Assembly: GCA_014192545.1 (NCBI GenBank) | Contig: BJHL01000004.1 | Coordinates: forward strand, 1-64,000 | Direction: 5' to 3' | Length of the DNA stretch: 64,000 nucleotides | From: Phycisphaerae bacterium | Lineage (GTDB): Bacteria > Planctomycetota > Phycisphaerae > Phycisphaerales > UBA1924 | Part shown: in pieces, positions 31,235 through 39,883 of the stretch | How positions within the stretch are numbered: the first letter of the stretch is position 1 | Layout: the number at the start of each line of letters is the position of its first letter | Program-made: the position numbers and the translations under genes | Notes under the pieces: model-generated | Database searches by the model: none | The model's input: only the letters and a program-made list of their open reading frames with translations | Told to the model about the DNA's origin: nothing

Positions 31235-33421
31235 TCATTCTTCCTTGGGTCTGAAGATGTCGGTGCCGACTTCTTTGTCGGTGCCGTCGATGAGCCAGCG
31301 GACTGAACCCTGGCCGCCGCCCACGATGTACATGCGCGAGCCTTCGGTGAGTTTGGTCATGGCGTCAAAGTACTGACGCGAGAGGAAGACCATCGGCGCG
31401 GCTTCGTACATTGCGACTTGGCCGTCGTAACGCAGGGCGCGGCCGCGGGCACTCATGTGCTTTTGCCAGCGTTCAGCGCTGGCTTTGGCGAGCGTGCTGG
31501 CTGATTTGCCGCCTGCTTGGCCGATGAGCTGGCCGATTTTGACTTCCTGCTCGGCGACGTTGGCGTCGGTGATGGTGCTCTTGTCACCTTCGCGGCGTTT
31601 GCGTTCGAGGAGGGCGTTGAGGTTGTCGATCTCGTCGGCGATGCGGCCTGCGAGGTTGTAGTCCCCCACTACTTGCGTGAGGGTTTGCACCTTGTCAGCT
31701 TCGGCCTTCAGCAAGTTGGCGAAGCGGCGCTGGTCGGCTTGCACGGGAGTTTCGAAGGCTTTGGCGGCGGGCTTGGGCGGGTGTACGCCGGCGACACCTA
31801 CATAGATGACTTCGACGCCAGCGCCCAGGACTTTGCCATCGGGGGTTTGGTTGAGGCGGTCGAAGGCCTTTTGCACGAGCACGCGGAGTTCGTCGCTGAT
31901 GCGTGTGCGGTCGGCGCCGAGCACTTGATCGAGATAGACGCTTTGGAAGTACTGCGTGATTTCGCCCTGAGCGACGGTCTTGAGCAGTTCGTCGCGCTGC
32001 ATCGGGGCGGCGAGCGTGTCGTAGGCCTTGACATCACGAATGACATAGTGCAGCGGCATTTCAACCGAGACCATGGCAAGGTCAACAAGGCCCGCGTCGG
32101 TTGTGCCCGGGACGCCTAGAGCTGCGGGCACGATGGCGGCACTGTCCGTTGTGGCTGCGGCGTCGCCTCGCATGGAGCGGACGTATTGGAAGACTTCTTG
32201 CCCGGGGTGGTCGTTGGTCCAGAGGATGGCCTTGGCGCCGCTCTTGGTGAGCGTGCCCAGTTCGATGATGCGAAGGCCCTTGACGCTGCGATCTTCGAGA
32301 ACGAAGCGGCCTTTCTGATCGCGCGAGAAATACTCGGGCACATAGATGGATTCGATGGGCCAGGGCATCTTCACGTGCGGGCCTGGGGCGAGTTCTTCGC
32401 CAACTGGTGCGCCAAAGCGAAGCTTCATGGCGCGTTGGTGTGGCTGGACGATGACGAATGCGGTCATGAGCCACATGAGCACCAGCGCGACGAGAATGAG
32501 CGGCGCGAGGGTTTTGCTGACGAGTTGATAGAACCAACCGCCCGTGACGTCGAAGCCCAACTGATAGTTGATGGCTTCGCCGATGGACTGGGCAACGCGA
32601 TCGGGAGCGGCGACGAAGCCCAGCAAGCGCGAGTCGAACGCGGGCTTGGGAATTTCATTTGCGCGGCGGGGGCGATAGGCGCCCAGAATGAGATTGAAGA
32701 TGATCTCGGCGCCGATGACGACGAGGAAGAGGGGAACAACCCAAGGGAGTTTTTCCATCAGCCAACTGGGGCCGACGAGATCAACGATGACTGCAACGGC
32801 GTGGACGAGGCCCAGCAGACTGGTGCCGGCGGCAAGAGCAGCACCGGCGCGGAGGTTGGCCCACGCGGTTTGCTTGGCCATGCCTGCGGTGAACCGTGCG
32901 ACGAGGAAGCCGCAGACAGCGACGATTGCGCCCATCGCGAGGAGGGCATACTCGTGCTTGGTGCCCAAGAAAATCGGCGTGGTGGTGACGCCGCCTTCTT
33001 TGGCGGGCGGCGGATTCATGAGTTCGCGGTAGGCGACAAACCGCCAAACGCCAAAGCCGATGAGCAGGCTGGCGATGATCCAACTGACGGCGGGGGTCAG
33101 AACGCGGTGGAGCATGCCCAAGCGGCGGGCCTGGGGCTTGAGCTCTTCTTGCGTGAAGACCGCGGAACTCTCGCCACCTGACTGGGCAAGGGCTTCGGCC
33201 TCCATGTACTCAATGCGTTCGCGACGGTGCTGGTCAAAGAGAATGACCAGGCACAGCCAGCCCAGGATGCCAGCGCCGAAGAAGAACGCGCTGCTTCGAG
33301 CGGCGTGGTCGTCGGACAGAATGGCGTAAATGAGCCAGCCGCCTGCGACCAGGGTCTGGACGACCAGTCCAACCACAGCAGCCTGACGGGCCCGTTGATA
33401 CGTGAGATAGTCAGCCTTCAT
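31235..33421 (-). CDS. SPFH/HflK-family protein with N-terminal multi-helix membrane domain
   Basis: 728 residues. Residues 1-330 contain about seven membrane helices, far more than ordinary HflK (e.g. AAVVGLVVQTLVAGGWLIYAI, AFFFGAGILGWLCLVILF, the helix near VLTPAVSWIIASLLIGFGVW). The SPFH domain follows (VQPHQRAMKLRFGAPVGEELAPGPHVKMPWP, ~345). It carries a ~90-residue insert with EDRSVKGLRIIELG, then the coiled coil (ADEIDNLNALLERKRREGDKST). The C-terminal MYIVGGG-type strand resembles other HflK-like ends. First gene of the eight-gene minus-strand cluster. Its start is in a 564-base divergent gap. Confidence 0.8.
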   Translation of the reverse strand: MKADYLTYQRARQAAVVGLVVQTLVAGGWLIYAILSDDHAARSSAFFFGAGILGWLCLVILFDQHRRERIEYMEAEALAQSGGESSAVFTQEELKPQARRLGMLHRVLTPAVSWIIASLLIGFGVWRFVAYRELMNPPPAKEGGVTTTPIFLGTKHEYALLAMGAIVAVCGFLVARFTAGMAKQTAWANLRAGAALAAGTSLLGLVHAVAVIVDLVGPSWLMEKLPWVVPLFLVVIGAEIIFNLILGAYRPRRANEIPKPAFDSRLLGFVAAPDRVAQSIGEAINYQLGFDVTGGWFYQLVSKTLAPLILVALVLMWLMTAFVIVQPHQRAMKLRFGAPVGEELAPGPHVKMPWPIESIYVPEYFSRDQKGRFVLEDRSVKGLRIIELGTLTKSGAKAILWTNDHPGQEVFQYVRSMRGDAAATTDSAAIVPAALGVPGTTDAGLVDLAMVSVEMPLHYVIRDVKAYDTLAAPMQRDELLKTVAQGEITQYFQSVYLDQVLGADRTRISDELRVLVQKAFDRLNQTPDGKVLGAGVEVIYVGVAGVHPPKPAAKAFETPVQADQRRFANLLKAEADKVQTLTQVVGDYNLAGRIADEIDNLNALLERKRREGDKSTITDANVAEQEVKIGQLIGQAGGKSASTLAKASAERWQKHMSARGRALRYDGQVAMYEAAPMVFLSRQYFDAMTKLTEGSRMYIVGGGQGSVRWLIDGTDKEVGTDIFRPKEE

Positions 33422-33985
33422 GCAGCGTTCCTACCGACACGACAGACGACCGGCGAAGAAAAAAGCCCGGCGTCCCACAGTTTCACGAACAGAAAAGCTC
33501 CGGACATGCCCAAGGAAGGGCGAGGCCAGAGACGCAAACTTGAACTCTCTCTCCACGATAGCGCGTTGCAGCACGTGAAGCGTGCGATGGCGCGAGCAAG
33601 CACCGTCCGGGTTTGGACTTTGCTTGTGCCGGTTGCGACGCGGGGATCACATGGCGGCAGGGGATTGTCGCACGTAGAGGGCATGGTGTCTAGCAACCGA
33701 CAACTGATACAACCCGTTGGAGAGTGCTATCAGGGCGAGACGAGGCGGAGAACCCGCAGCATCGCGCAAAGATGGCCTGCGGGGGCGCGAGGCCGGGGAG
33801 GAACAATCAGTACGACGCCCGAGCGGGCGACGTTGCAACGATGTACGAACCAAGTTCGCTACAGTTCGTATATTTGGGTCCGGCGGTTGGGGCGAGTATG
33901 CTTGGGCCCCTCGGTAGTCGCGACAGTTCTGAGTCGCGGTGGGCTGGTTTGCTCACGCGATAGGCGAAACGAATCTTTTGCTCTC
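33422..33985. other. 564-base divergent intergenic region with an inverted repeat
   Basis: No convincing gene. The open frame in front of the permease at 33986 is an antisense extension over the SPFH gene. At 33844-33870, TACGAAC and GTTCGTA form a 7-bp inverted repeat around a second AGTTCG word, a possible operator about 116 bases before the permease ATG. The rest is GC-rich and partly palindromic (GAGGCGGAGAACCCGC around 33742). I see no tRNA, RNase P or tmRNA pattern. Confidence 0.4.
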
Positions 33986-35347
33986 ATGATTACACAAATA
34001 CTTCCCATTGCCCGCAATACGTTCGTGGAAAGTGTCCGCCAGCCGGTGGTTTTTGTGCTGGTGGCGTTGTCGGGGTTCATGCAGATCATCAATACCTGGA
34101 ACACCGGGTTTTCGATGGGATATGCGTCCAATGACTCGGCGGAAGTGACATCCGACAACAAGTTGTTGTTCGACATTGGGCTTTCGACGGTATTTGTGGT
34201 GGGCGCGGTTTTGGCGGGATTTATCGCGACGGCGGTGATCAGCAAAGAGATTGAAAAGAAGACAGTGCTGACGGTTATCTCAAAGCCGGTGTCGCGGGTT
34301 GCGTTGATTTTGGGGAAGTATTTGGGTGTGTCGGGCGCGATCATGTGCGCATCGATCACAATGATGGTTTTCTTGCTGATGGGGATTCGCCACGGGGTGA
34401 TGAGTACCGCAGGCGATGACCTTGATGGACCGGTGCTGCTGTTCAGCGGGATTGCGCTGGTGCTTTCGATCGGGCTGGCGGCGTGGTGCAACTACTTTTA
34501 TGGATGGAGTTTCTCGCAGACAGCACTGATGTTGATGTTGCCGCTGTTTGTGGTGGCGTATTTGGCGGTGCTGTTTGTGAGCAAGAAGTGGAGTTTGCAG
34601 CCGCCCATGCTGGATTGGAAGCCGCAGGTGATGACGGCATGCGCATGCTTGCTGCTGGCGATTTTGGTTTTGTCGGCGGTAGCGGTGGCGGCGTCGACGC
34701 GGCTGGGCCAGGTCATGACGATCGTGGCGTGTTTGTCGGTGTTTGTTGCCGCGTTGATGAGCAACTTTTTCTTGGGGCGGTTTGTGTTTGTCAACCAGCC
34801 GCTGGGGATGATTGAAAACATTGCAGATCAGAAGGACGGGGATTTCATTGTTGATCAAGGGCCGCTGAAGGTGCGGATCAACAAGCCTTTGCCGACGACG
34901 CTGAAGGCTGGCACGCCGGTGTATTACAGCCCGAGCCCGAATGGATTTCCGTTGCTGTCATTACAGGAATACAAGCCTGTGACGGGGAATTTGGACGACA
35001 TCAACACGTTGATGGGCGACCGAGCGTCGGGGCCGGCGATCATCTTGATGGCGGTTGAGGGGCAAGTGGTGACGATGCGGAATGTGGGGCCAGCGCCAGT
35101 ACTCGTGGTGCGATCTCCTGAACGTGGGGATTATGTGTTTACCGAGCCGACGAAGATTCGCCCATTGCCGTTGGTGGCATGGGGCGTGGTGCCGAATTTG
35201 CAGTTTTTCTGGTTGCTGGATGCGGTGACGCAGAACCGGGAAGTGCCGGGGAGCTACTTGGGCTTGTCGGCGGCGTACGCAGGGGTGCAGATCGTGGTGT
35301 TTTTGTGCCTGGCGGTGATTTTGTTCCAGCGGCGGGATGTGGGCTGA
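33986..35347 (+). CDS. ABC-2-type permease-like membrane protein
   Basis: 453 residues with about seven membrane helices. Like the permease at 25339 it has the inner-membrane coupling stretch FIATAVISKEIEKKTVLTVISKPVSRVALILGKYLGV. A ~130-residue extracytoplasmic domain (QKDGDFIVDQGPLKVRINKPL) precedes the last helix. No ATPase is adjacent on this strand; the ATPase at 27366 could serve both. The ATG at 33986 starts the homology (ITQILPIARNTFVESVRQP, a common start of such permeases). Divergent from the SPFH cluster, so co-regulation through the shared gap is plausible. Confidence 0.75.
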   Translation: MITQILPIARNTFVESVRQPVVFVLVALSGFMQIINTWNTGFSMGYASNDSAEVTSDNKLLFDIGLSTVFVVGAVLAGFIATAVISKEIEKKTVLTVISKPVSRVALILGKYLGVSGAIMCASITMMVFLLMGIRHGVMSTAGDDLDGPVLLFSGIALVLSIGLAAWCNYFYGWSFSQTALMLMLPLFVVAYLAVLFVSKKWSLQPPMLDWKPQVMTACACLLLAILVLSAVAVAASTRLGQVMTIVACLSVFVAALMSNFFLGRFVFVNQPLGMIENIADQKDGDFIVDQGPLKVRINKPLPTTLKAGTPVYYSPSPNGFPLLSLQEYKPVTGNLDDINTLMGDRASGPAIILMAVEGQVVTMRNVGPAPVLVVRSPERGDYVFTEPTKIRPLPLVAWGVVPNLQFFWLLDAVTQNREVPGSYLGLSAAYAGVQIVVFLCLAVILFQRRDVG

Positions 35348-35505
35348 CCGTGATCACGGGGCGTGCTTCAGAGATGTCACTGGTTTGTAAGTTGTTTGGA
35401 AGACTGCAACCGCTGAAGCATCGAGACTGAATAGTTGTTTGGTTCAGGCTTATCATTATGCGTGCAGACGCTTGTCTGGCACGTTCCAGATTGGAGTTTC
35501 ACAAC

Positions 35506-35793
35506 ATGGCTCGTAGCAATTTTGATCTCGATGGCAAGCAAGCCGCCAAAAAGTCTTCGGGAGGCGGCGAAGAAGGTAACAGCAAGAAGAAGATGATCCT
35601 TCTGGGTGTCATTGTTGCTTGCCTGCTCGGGGCTGGCGTCGTGACATACCTGTCAAACCAAGGGCCGCAGCAGCAAGCTCTGGACCTGCCTGAGCCACCG
35701 CCGCCACTGACGCCTGAGCAGCAAAAGGTCGTCGACAAGCAGATCAAGATCCAAGAACGCATTATGAAGGATCGTCCGCCGGCTGGCTCGTAA
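35506..35793 (+). CDS. small single-pass membrane protein
   Basis: 95 residues. A polar, Lys/Gly/Ser-rich start (MARSNFDLDGKQAAKKSSGGG) is followed by one helix (KKMILLGVIVACLLGAGVVTYL) and a short Pro/Gln-rich outside part (PPPPLTPEQQKVVDKQIKIQER). GGAG lies 9 bases before the ATG. It resembles no family I know. It is followed after 33 bases by a zinc-ribbon membrane protein on the same strand. Confidence 0.6.
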   Translation: MARSNFDLDGKQAAKKSSGGGEEGNSKKKMILLGVIVACLLGAGVVTYLSNQGPQQQALDLPEPPPPLTPEQQKVVDKQIKIQERIMKDRPPAGS

Positions 35794-35826
35794 GAACGCA
35801 GCCCGATTCACCTTTGGGGGATTCAC

Positions 35827-36672
35827 GTGACACAGCAGCTCGTCACTGGAAGCGACGATTGCACGGTGTGTGGTCAGAGCATGACTGGCAAAGCCGGCGT
35901 GAACGACGCAAAGGGTCGGCCGGTCTGTGGTGATTGCATTGAGGCGGCAAGACAACTGGTCGCACGGCGCGAGAGTCGAAAGCGGCAGGTCGAGCAACTG
36001 AAGAAATCCGAGCATGAGCTTGCACGCGTGGAGCATGACAACACGGCGGTGTTGCAGATGTCTGAAGAGGACGTGCTCGCGCTCTCGCGGTTTGCCTGTA
36101 AGAACTGCGGGCGTGTGCTGCCGGTCGCGGGGCTGGGGTGTGAGGCGTGCGGATACGGCACCACGCTGGGAGTTCCAACGAAACGGCGCGCGCGATTTTT
36201 CTCGCTGAAATTCAGCGGACCAAGTTCGCAAGCCAGTGCGCTGTTTCCGCAGTTTGATAGCCGAATCGTGACATGGGCCGGGACGGGCGCGATGGTGTTG
36301 GGTGCGCTCACGCCTTTGGTCGCGATGCTGGTGCGCTGGATGTGGGAGGGAGCGATTGTGTTGGCACTAGGACTAACAATTGCTGCGATGGGACTGATGG
36401 GCTATGCCCGGCGGTCGTCGCCGGTTTCGATCGGTGCGCCAGCGATTGGTGGGGTGGCAGTGTGCGTACTGCTGCTGCGCGGGTTGGGTGGGCCAACATC
36501 TCAGAGTTTGATGGCGTGGTTGGCGGTGGGCGTTGCAGGACTTGGATTGCAACTGTGGGGAATCTTGAGTGGCCATGATGAATGGCTGGTGCGGCGGTCG
36601 ATGTGGGCAAGTTTGGTGGCACAGGCGGGACTTATGACCTGCGCGATCATTCGGTGCTCACAGGTCGGATAA
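35827..36672 (+). CDS. zinc-ribbon protein with C-terminal membrane helices
   Basis: 281 residues. The first part has two Cys pairs (CTVCGQ near residue 12 and CGDC near 34), followed by a basic coiled segment. A second ribbon follows: FACKNCGRVLPVAGLGCEACGYG (~90-112). From ~145 on there are about five hydrophobic segments (e.g. GAMVLGALTPLVAMLVRWMW). The GTG start follows TTTGGGGGATTCAC. The zinc ribbons suggest a structural or nucleic-acid/protein-binding role at the membrane; no enzyme motif is visible. Confidence 0.6.
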   Translation: MTQQLVTGSDDCTVCGQSMTGKAGVNDAKGRPVCGDCIEAARQLVARRESRKRQVEQLKKSEHELARVEHDNTAVLQMSEEDVLALSRFACKNCGRVLPVAGLGCEACGYGTTLGVPTKRRARFFSLKFSGPSSQASALFPQFDSRIVTWAGTGAMVLGALTPLVAMLVRWMWEGAIVLALGLTIAAMGLMGYARRSSPVSIGAPAIGGVAVCVLLLRGLGGPTSQSLMAWLAVGVAGLGLQLWGILSGHDEWLVRRSMWASLVAQAGLMTCAIIRCSQVG

Positions 36673-36699
36673 GTCGCGTGTTTTCAGGCGATGCCGTCT

Positions 36700-36728
36700 T
36701 TGACGAGCATGCGGATATGTCATAATTT
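36700..36728 (+). promoter_or_regulatory. candidate sigma-70 promoter upstream of the HDOD-GGDEF gene
   Basis: TTGACG (36700-36705), 17 bases, TAATTT (36723-36728), with CATAAT in a neighbouring register. It lies in the 250-base gap before the ATG at 36923. Confidence 0.45.
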
Positions 36729-36922
36729 ACAACGAAGCGTCGTCCAAGTAGTTGTGGCAAGCATACTTGCATCTTCGCGAAAGTTGCTGCACGCTTGGTT
36801 GGCCTTTTAAAAGCGGATGAATCGATGAACTCCCGCATACCGGGGTCCGATGGGAAAGGCATCAGTGATGAAGTTGCAAGCGGAATGTGCAAAGCGTAGC
36901 AGCAACACTTTGGGAGCAGCGG

Positions 36923-38926
36923 ATGAGTACGACGGCGATGGACAGGGTTCTTCAGTGCAACACACTACCGAGCTTGCCCGGCGTGGCGCTGCGAGTGTTG
37001 GAACTTTCGCGTGATGCGAATGTGTCGTTGTCGGCTTTGAGTGATGCGGTGCAGCCCGACCCGGCACTGGTGGCGAAAGTTCTAAAGACCGTCAACAGCA
37101 GTTACTACGGGTTGTCGTCGCCTTGTCCGTCGATTCATCGGGCGATGAGCATGCTGGGGCTGAACACGGTCAAGTCGATTGTGCTGGGGTTCAGCCTTGT
37201 GGACTTTACCAAGAGCTTGGGCGCGAGTTCGGCGACGTTTGACATGCCGACGTATTGGCGTCGAGCGATTTACTCGGCTGCTGGTGCGCGGGCCATCGCA
37301 AAGCAAGTTCGCAAGGTTGAGGCCGAGGAGGCGTTTGTTGGTGCGCTGGTAGCGGATATCGGGATGCTGGCTTCGCTGGCGGCGCTGCGCGATGAGTACG
37401 TTCGCGTGACGAAGGATTCGCCCGAAGACCATGATGAACTGGTTGCAATTGAGCGGCAGTTTCTGTCGTTTGACCATGCACAGATTGGCAAAGAGTTGGC
37501 GAACAAGTGGCGGCTGCCGGCGCAGCTGGTGTCGTCCATCGGGTATCACCATCAGCAGGAGATGGCAATCCCGGCGCACGCGGACCTGGTGCGGTGTGTG
37601 GTGCTGGGGCGCTATTTGGCGGGATCGCTGACGATGAAGCAATCCAAGCGCAAGCTGGGGCAGTTCATTGTGAATGCACGCGATTGGTTTGGCATCGACA
37701 ACGAGACGGCGAAGAAGCTGGTCTCTGCGACCAACACGGGTGCGGCGGAACTGAGCAAGCTACTTGAAGTCAAGACGGGCAACATGGGCAATGTCGAGGC
37801 GATTCTGGCAGAAGCGCAAGAGCAACTGGTGATGTCGCAGATGGAATTGTCGCAAGCAAATGAGCGGCTGACGAAGAAGACGGTGACGGACGCGCTGACG
37901 CAGTCGCATAACCGTGCGTTCTTTGATGAAGAAGCGAAGGCCGCGTTTCATCGCTGTAATGCGAGCGGCCGGCCGTTTTCGATTGTGTTTGTTGATGGCG
38001 ACAAGTTCAAGAGCGTGAACGACACGCATGGGCACACGGCGGGCGACATGGTGCTGAAGGAACTTTCCAAGCGCATGCGCACGGTATTTGATGGCGTGGG
38101 AACGCTGTGCCGGTATGGTGGAGAAGAGTTTGCGGCGATTCTGCCTGGATTGGACAATCGCGCGGCGGCGGAGCTTGCGGAAGCTGCGCGAAGTGTGATT
38201 CAAGCCGAGCCGTTTACGCTCAGCACGTACGGCCCGGAACTGCCGACGCTGCCTGTGACGATCTCGGTAGGTGTCGCGACAATTGATGCGATGACGCCGA
38301 CGGAACTGCGAAGCGTGGAAGCGGTGCTGAACGCAGCGGACCAGGCGGTGTACGCGGCAAAAAAGAGCGGGCGCAACCGCGTGTGTTTGGGCAATCTGGG
38401 TGGCAAGCCGACGAATGTGGATGGGTCGGAGATTGTGGTTTTCGCGGAGAAACCTACGGAAAAGGCCACAAAGCCTGCGGCGGAAGCCGCGGTAGCGACG
38501 CCTGCGAAACCCGCGGAGCGCATGCCCGACGGCAAACTGCATGTGGTGATTGTGGATTCGGATCCGCTGGCGCTGAAGCTGTTGGCGGTGCTGTTTGGCA
38601 AGCGGCCTGACCTTACCGTGAGTGGCGCGAAGAACAGCGATGAGGCGTTTAATCATCTGAAGGCGGCGATGGGGCGGCCAGTGTTGGCGTTGGTTGAGTC
38701 GCGGCTGGGACGGATCAACGGGCTTGACTTGTGCAAGCAGTTTTCGGTGAACGCGAGTAAACCCATGGTCATCATGATGTCAAGCAACCTTGACGATGCC
38801 ACGCGAGCGGCGGCGACTGTCGCGGGCGCGACGATGTGCGTGAGCAAGCATGATCTGGCGACGAGCTTTGATGCGACGGTGTCGGGCATGTTGCAACGGG
38901 TGAGCGGCGCAAGAGCGGTGGCGTAA
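36923..38926 (+). CDS. HDOD - GGDEF - receiver-like signalling protein
   Basis: 667 residues in three parts. HDOD domain (~5-210): LPSLPGVALRVLELSRD, then YYGLSSP, then IGYHHQQ. GGDEF domain (~330-490): DALTQSHNRAFFDEEAK, active loop RYGGEEF with an intact GGEEF signature, so cyclic-di-GMP synthesis is possible. A Pro/Ala/Lys linker leads to a receiver-like domain (~535-655) with VVIVDSDPLALK, but the phosphoacceptor Asp position reads ALVESRLGRINGLDL (Glu instead of Asp). The conserved Lys (VSKHD) is kept. Glu may imitate a permanently phosphorylated state. GGAG precedes the ATG at 36923. Confidence 0.9.
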   Translation: MSTTAMDRVLQCNTLPSLPGVALRVLELSRDANVSLSALSDAVQPDPALVAKVLKTVNSSYYGLSSPCPSIHRAMSMLGLNTVKSIVLGFSLVDFTKSLGASSATFDMPTYWRRAIYSAAGARAIAKQVRKVEAEEAFVGALVADIGMLASLAALRDEYVRVTKDSPEDHDELVAIERQFLSFDHAQIGKELANKWRLPAQLVSSIGYHHQQEMAIPAHADLVRCVVLGRYLAGSLTMKQSKRKLGQFIVNARDWFGIDNETAKKLVSATNTGAAELSKLLEVKTGNMGNVEAILAEAQEQLVMSQMELSQANERLTKKTVTDALTQSHNRAFFDEEAKAAFHRCNASGRPFSIVFVDGDKFKSVNDTHGHTAGDMVLKELSKRMRTVFDGVGTLCRYGGEEFAAILPGLDNRAAAELAEAARSVIQAEPFTLSTYGPELPTLPVTISVGVATIDAMTPTELRSVEAVLNAADQAVYAAKKSGRNRVCLGNLGGKPTNVDGSEIVVFAEKPTEKATKPAAEAAVATPAKPAERMPDGKLHVVIVDSDPLALKLLAVLFGKRPDLTVSGAKNSDEAFNHLKAAMGRPVLALVESRLGRINGLDLCKQFSVNASKPMVIMMSSNLDDATRAAATVAGATMCVSKHDLATSFDATVSGMLQRVSGARAVA

Positions 38927-38935
38927 TGTTGCTGC

Positions 38936-39844
38936 GTGAAGGCAGCGGACGAAGCACAAGTTGAGAGCGGGTGGAAGCCGGGGCGTGCTTTCACGCGCGT
39001 TTGGTGGCGACGGATTGCGATTCGCGCGGCGGTTGTCCTTTTTTTTATCCTGGTTGTCCGCATGACGCACATCGTTGAGTCGCTGACGTTTTACTTTCCA
39101 TCGCGTAAAGCGTTTTTGACACCTGCGGCAGCGGAAGATGTGACGTTTGTCGCGCGTGATGGCGTGAAACTGCATGGATGGTTCGTGCGGGCGAGTGACG
39201 CGAAGTCTGGCGAGGTGCGGCCTGTGATTGTGCACACGCATGGCAACGCGGGGAACATTGCGGATCATCTGGCGTTTTCCGAGCATTTGGCGCAGGCGGG
39301 ATTTCATGTGTTTTTGTTTGATTACCGCGGGTATGGGCGCTCAGACGCGAAGCGATTGATCACGCGCGACGATTTGGTGCGTGATGCACATGCGGCGCTG
39401 GATGCGGTGATTGCGCGGAGTGATGTGGATCGTGAAGCGATTGGGGTGTACGGCGTCAGCTTGGGTGGCGTGCCGGCACTTGCGATTGCCGCGCAGCGAC
39501 CGATCGTGAAAGCTGTGTGTACGGTGAGCGCGTTTTCGAGCTTTCCGGCGGTGGCGCAGGATGTCTTGCCGGTGCTAGGACCCGTGCTGATACCCACGGG
39601 GGCTGCGCCGCGAAACTTCGCGGCGCAGCTGCGCGTGCCTTATCTGATTGTGCATGGCACGGCGGATGAAGTGGTGTCGGCGAGGCATGCGGAGATACTG
39701 GAAGCGGCGGCAAAAGAGGACAAGATCGCGCGCGTACAGCGGGCGATGGTTCAGGGGGCGGATCACAATGGCGTGATGGATGGAGTGGCGGCGCAAGTCG
39801 CGACGATTGCGTTTTTTCGGCAGTATTTGGTGCGGGCGCCTTAG
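38936..39844 (+). CDS. membrane-anchored alpha/beta hydrolase
   Basis: 302 residues. An N-terminal helix (IAIRAAVVLFFILVVRMTHI) is followed by a BEM46/YfhR-type hydrolase: VIVHTHGNAGNIADH (oxyanion HGN), LFDYRGYGRSD, the nucleophile elbow GVYGVSLGG (Ser in GxSxG), PYLIVHGTADEVVSARHAE (Asp), and VQGADHNGV (His). The triad is complete. The substrate is unknown, likely an ester. The GTG at 38936 is 10 bases after the previous stop and has no clear SD. Convergent with the phosphatase/cytochrome gene. Confidence 0.85.
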   Translation: MKAADEAQVESGWKPGRAFTRVWWRRIAIRAAVVLFFILVVRMTHIVESLTFYFPSRKAFLTPAAAEDVTFVARDGVKLHGWFVRASDAKSGEVRPVIVHTHGNAGNIADHLAFSEHLAQAGFHVFLFDYRGYGRSDAKRLITRDDLVRDAHAALDAVIARSDVDREAIGVYGVSLGGVPALAIAAQRPIVKAVCTVSAFSSFPAVAQDVLPVLGPVLIPTGAAPRNFAAQLRVPYLIVHGTADEVVSARHAEILEAAAKEDKIARVQRAMVQGADHNGVMDGVAAQVATIAFFRQYLVRAP

Positions 39845-39849
39845 AGCCT

Positions 39850-39883
39850 GCCGCCGCTGACGGGCGGCCTACTGCTAGTAGGC
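39850..39883. terminator. double hairpin between convergent genes
   Basis: GCCGCC/GGCGGC (39850-39868) overlaps the start of GCCTACT-GCT-AGTAGGC (39867-39883, perfect 7-bp stem). The second stem covers the stop codon of the minus-strand phosphatase gene. There is no T-run; it is likely a REP-like or factor-dependent bidirectional end. Confidence 0.5.

Noticed and set aside
33846..33858. A LexA (SOS) box, CGAAC-N3-GTTCG
   Set aside because: The Gram-positive-type box needs a 4-base spacer; here it is three. No SOS gene is nearby.
33227..33985. A 253-codon upstream extension of the permease frame starting at 33986
   Set aside because: It overlaps the start of the SPFH gene on the other strand, has no homology-like features, and permease similarity begins exactly at the ATG 33986.
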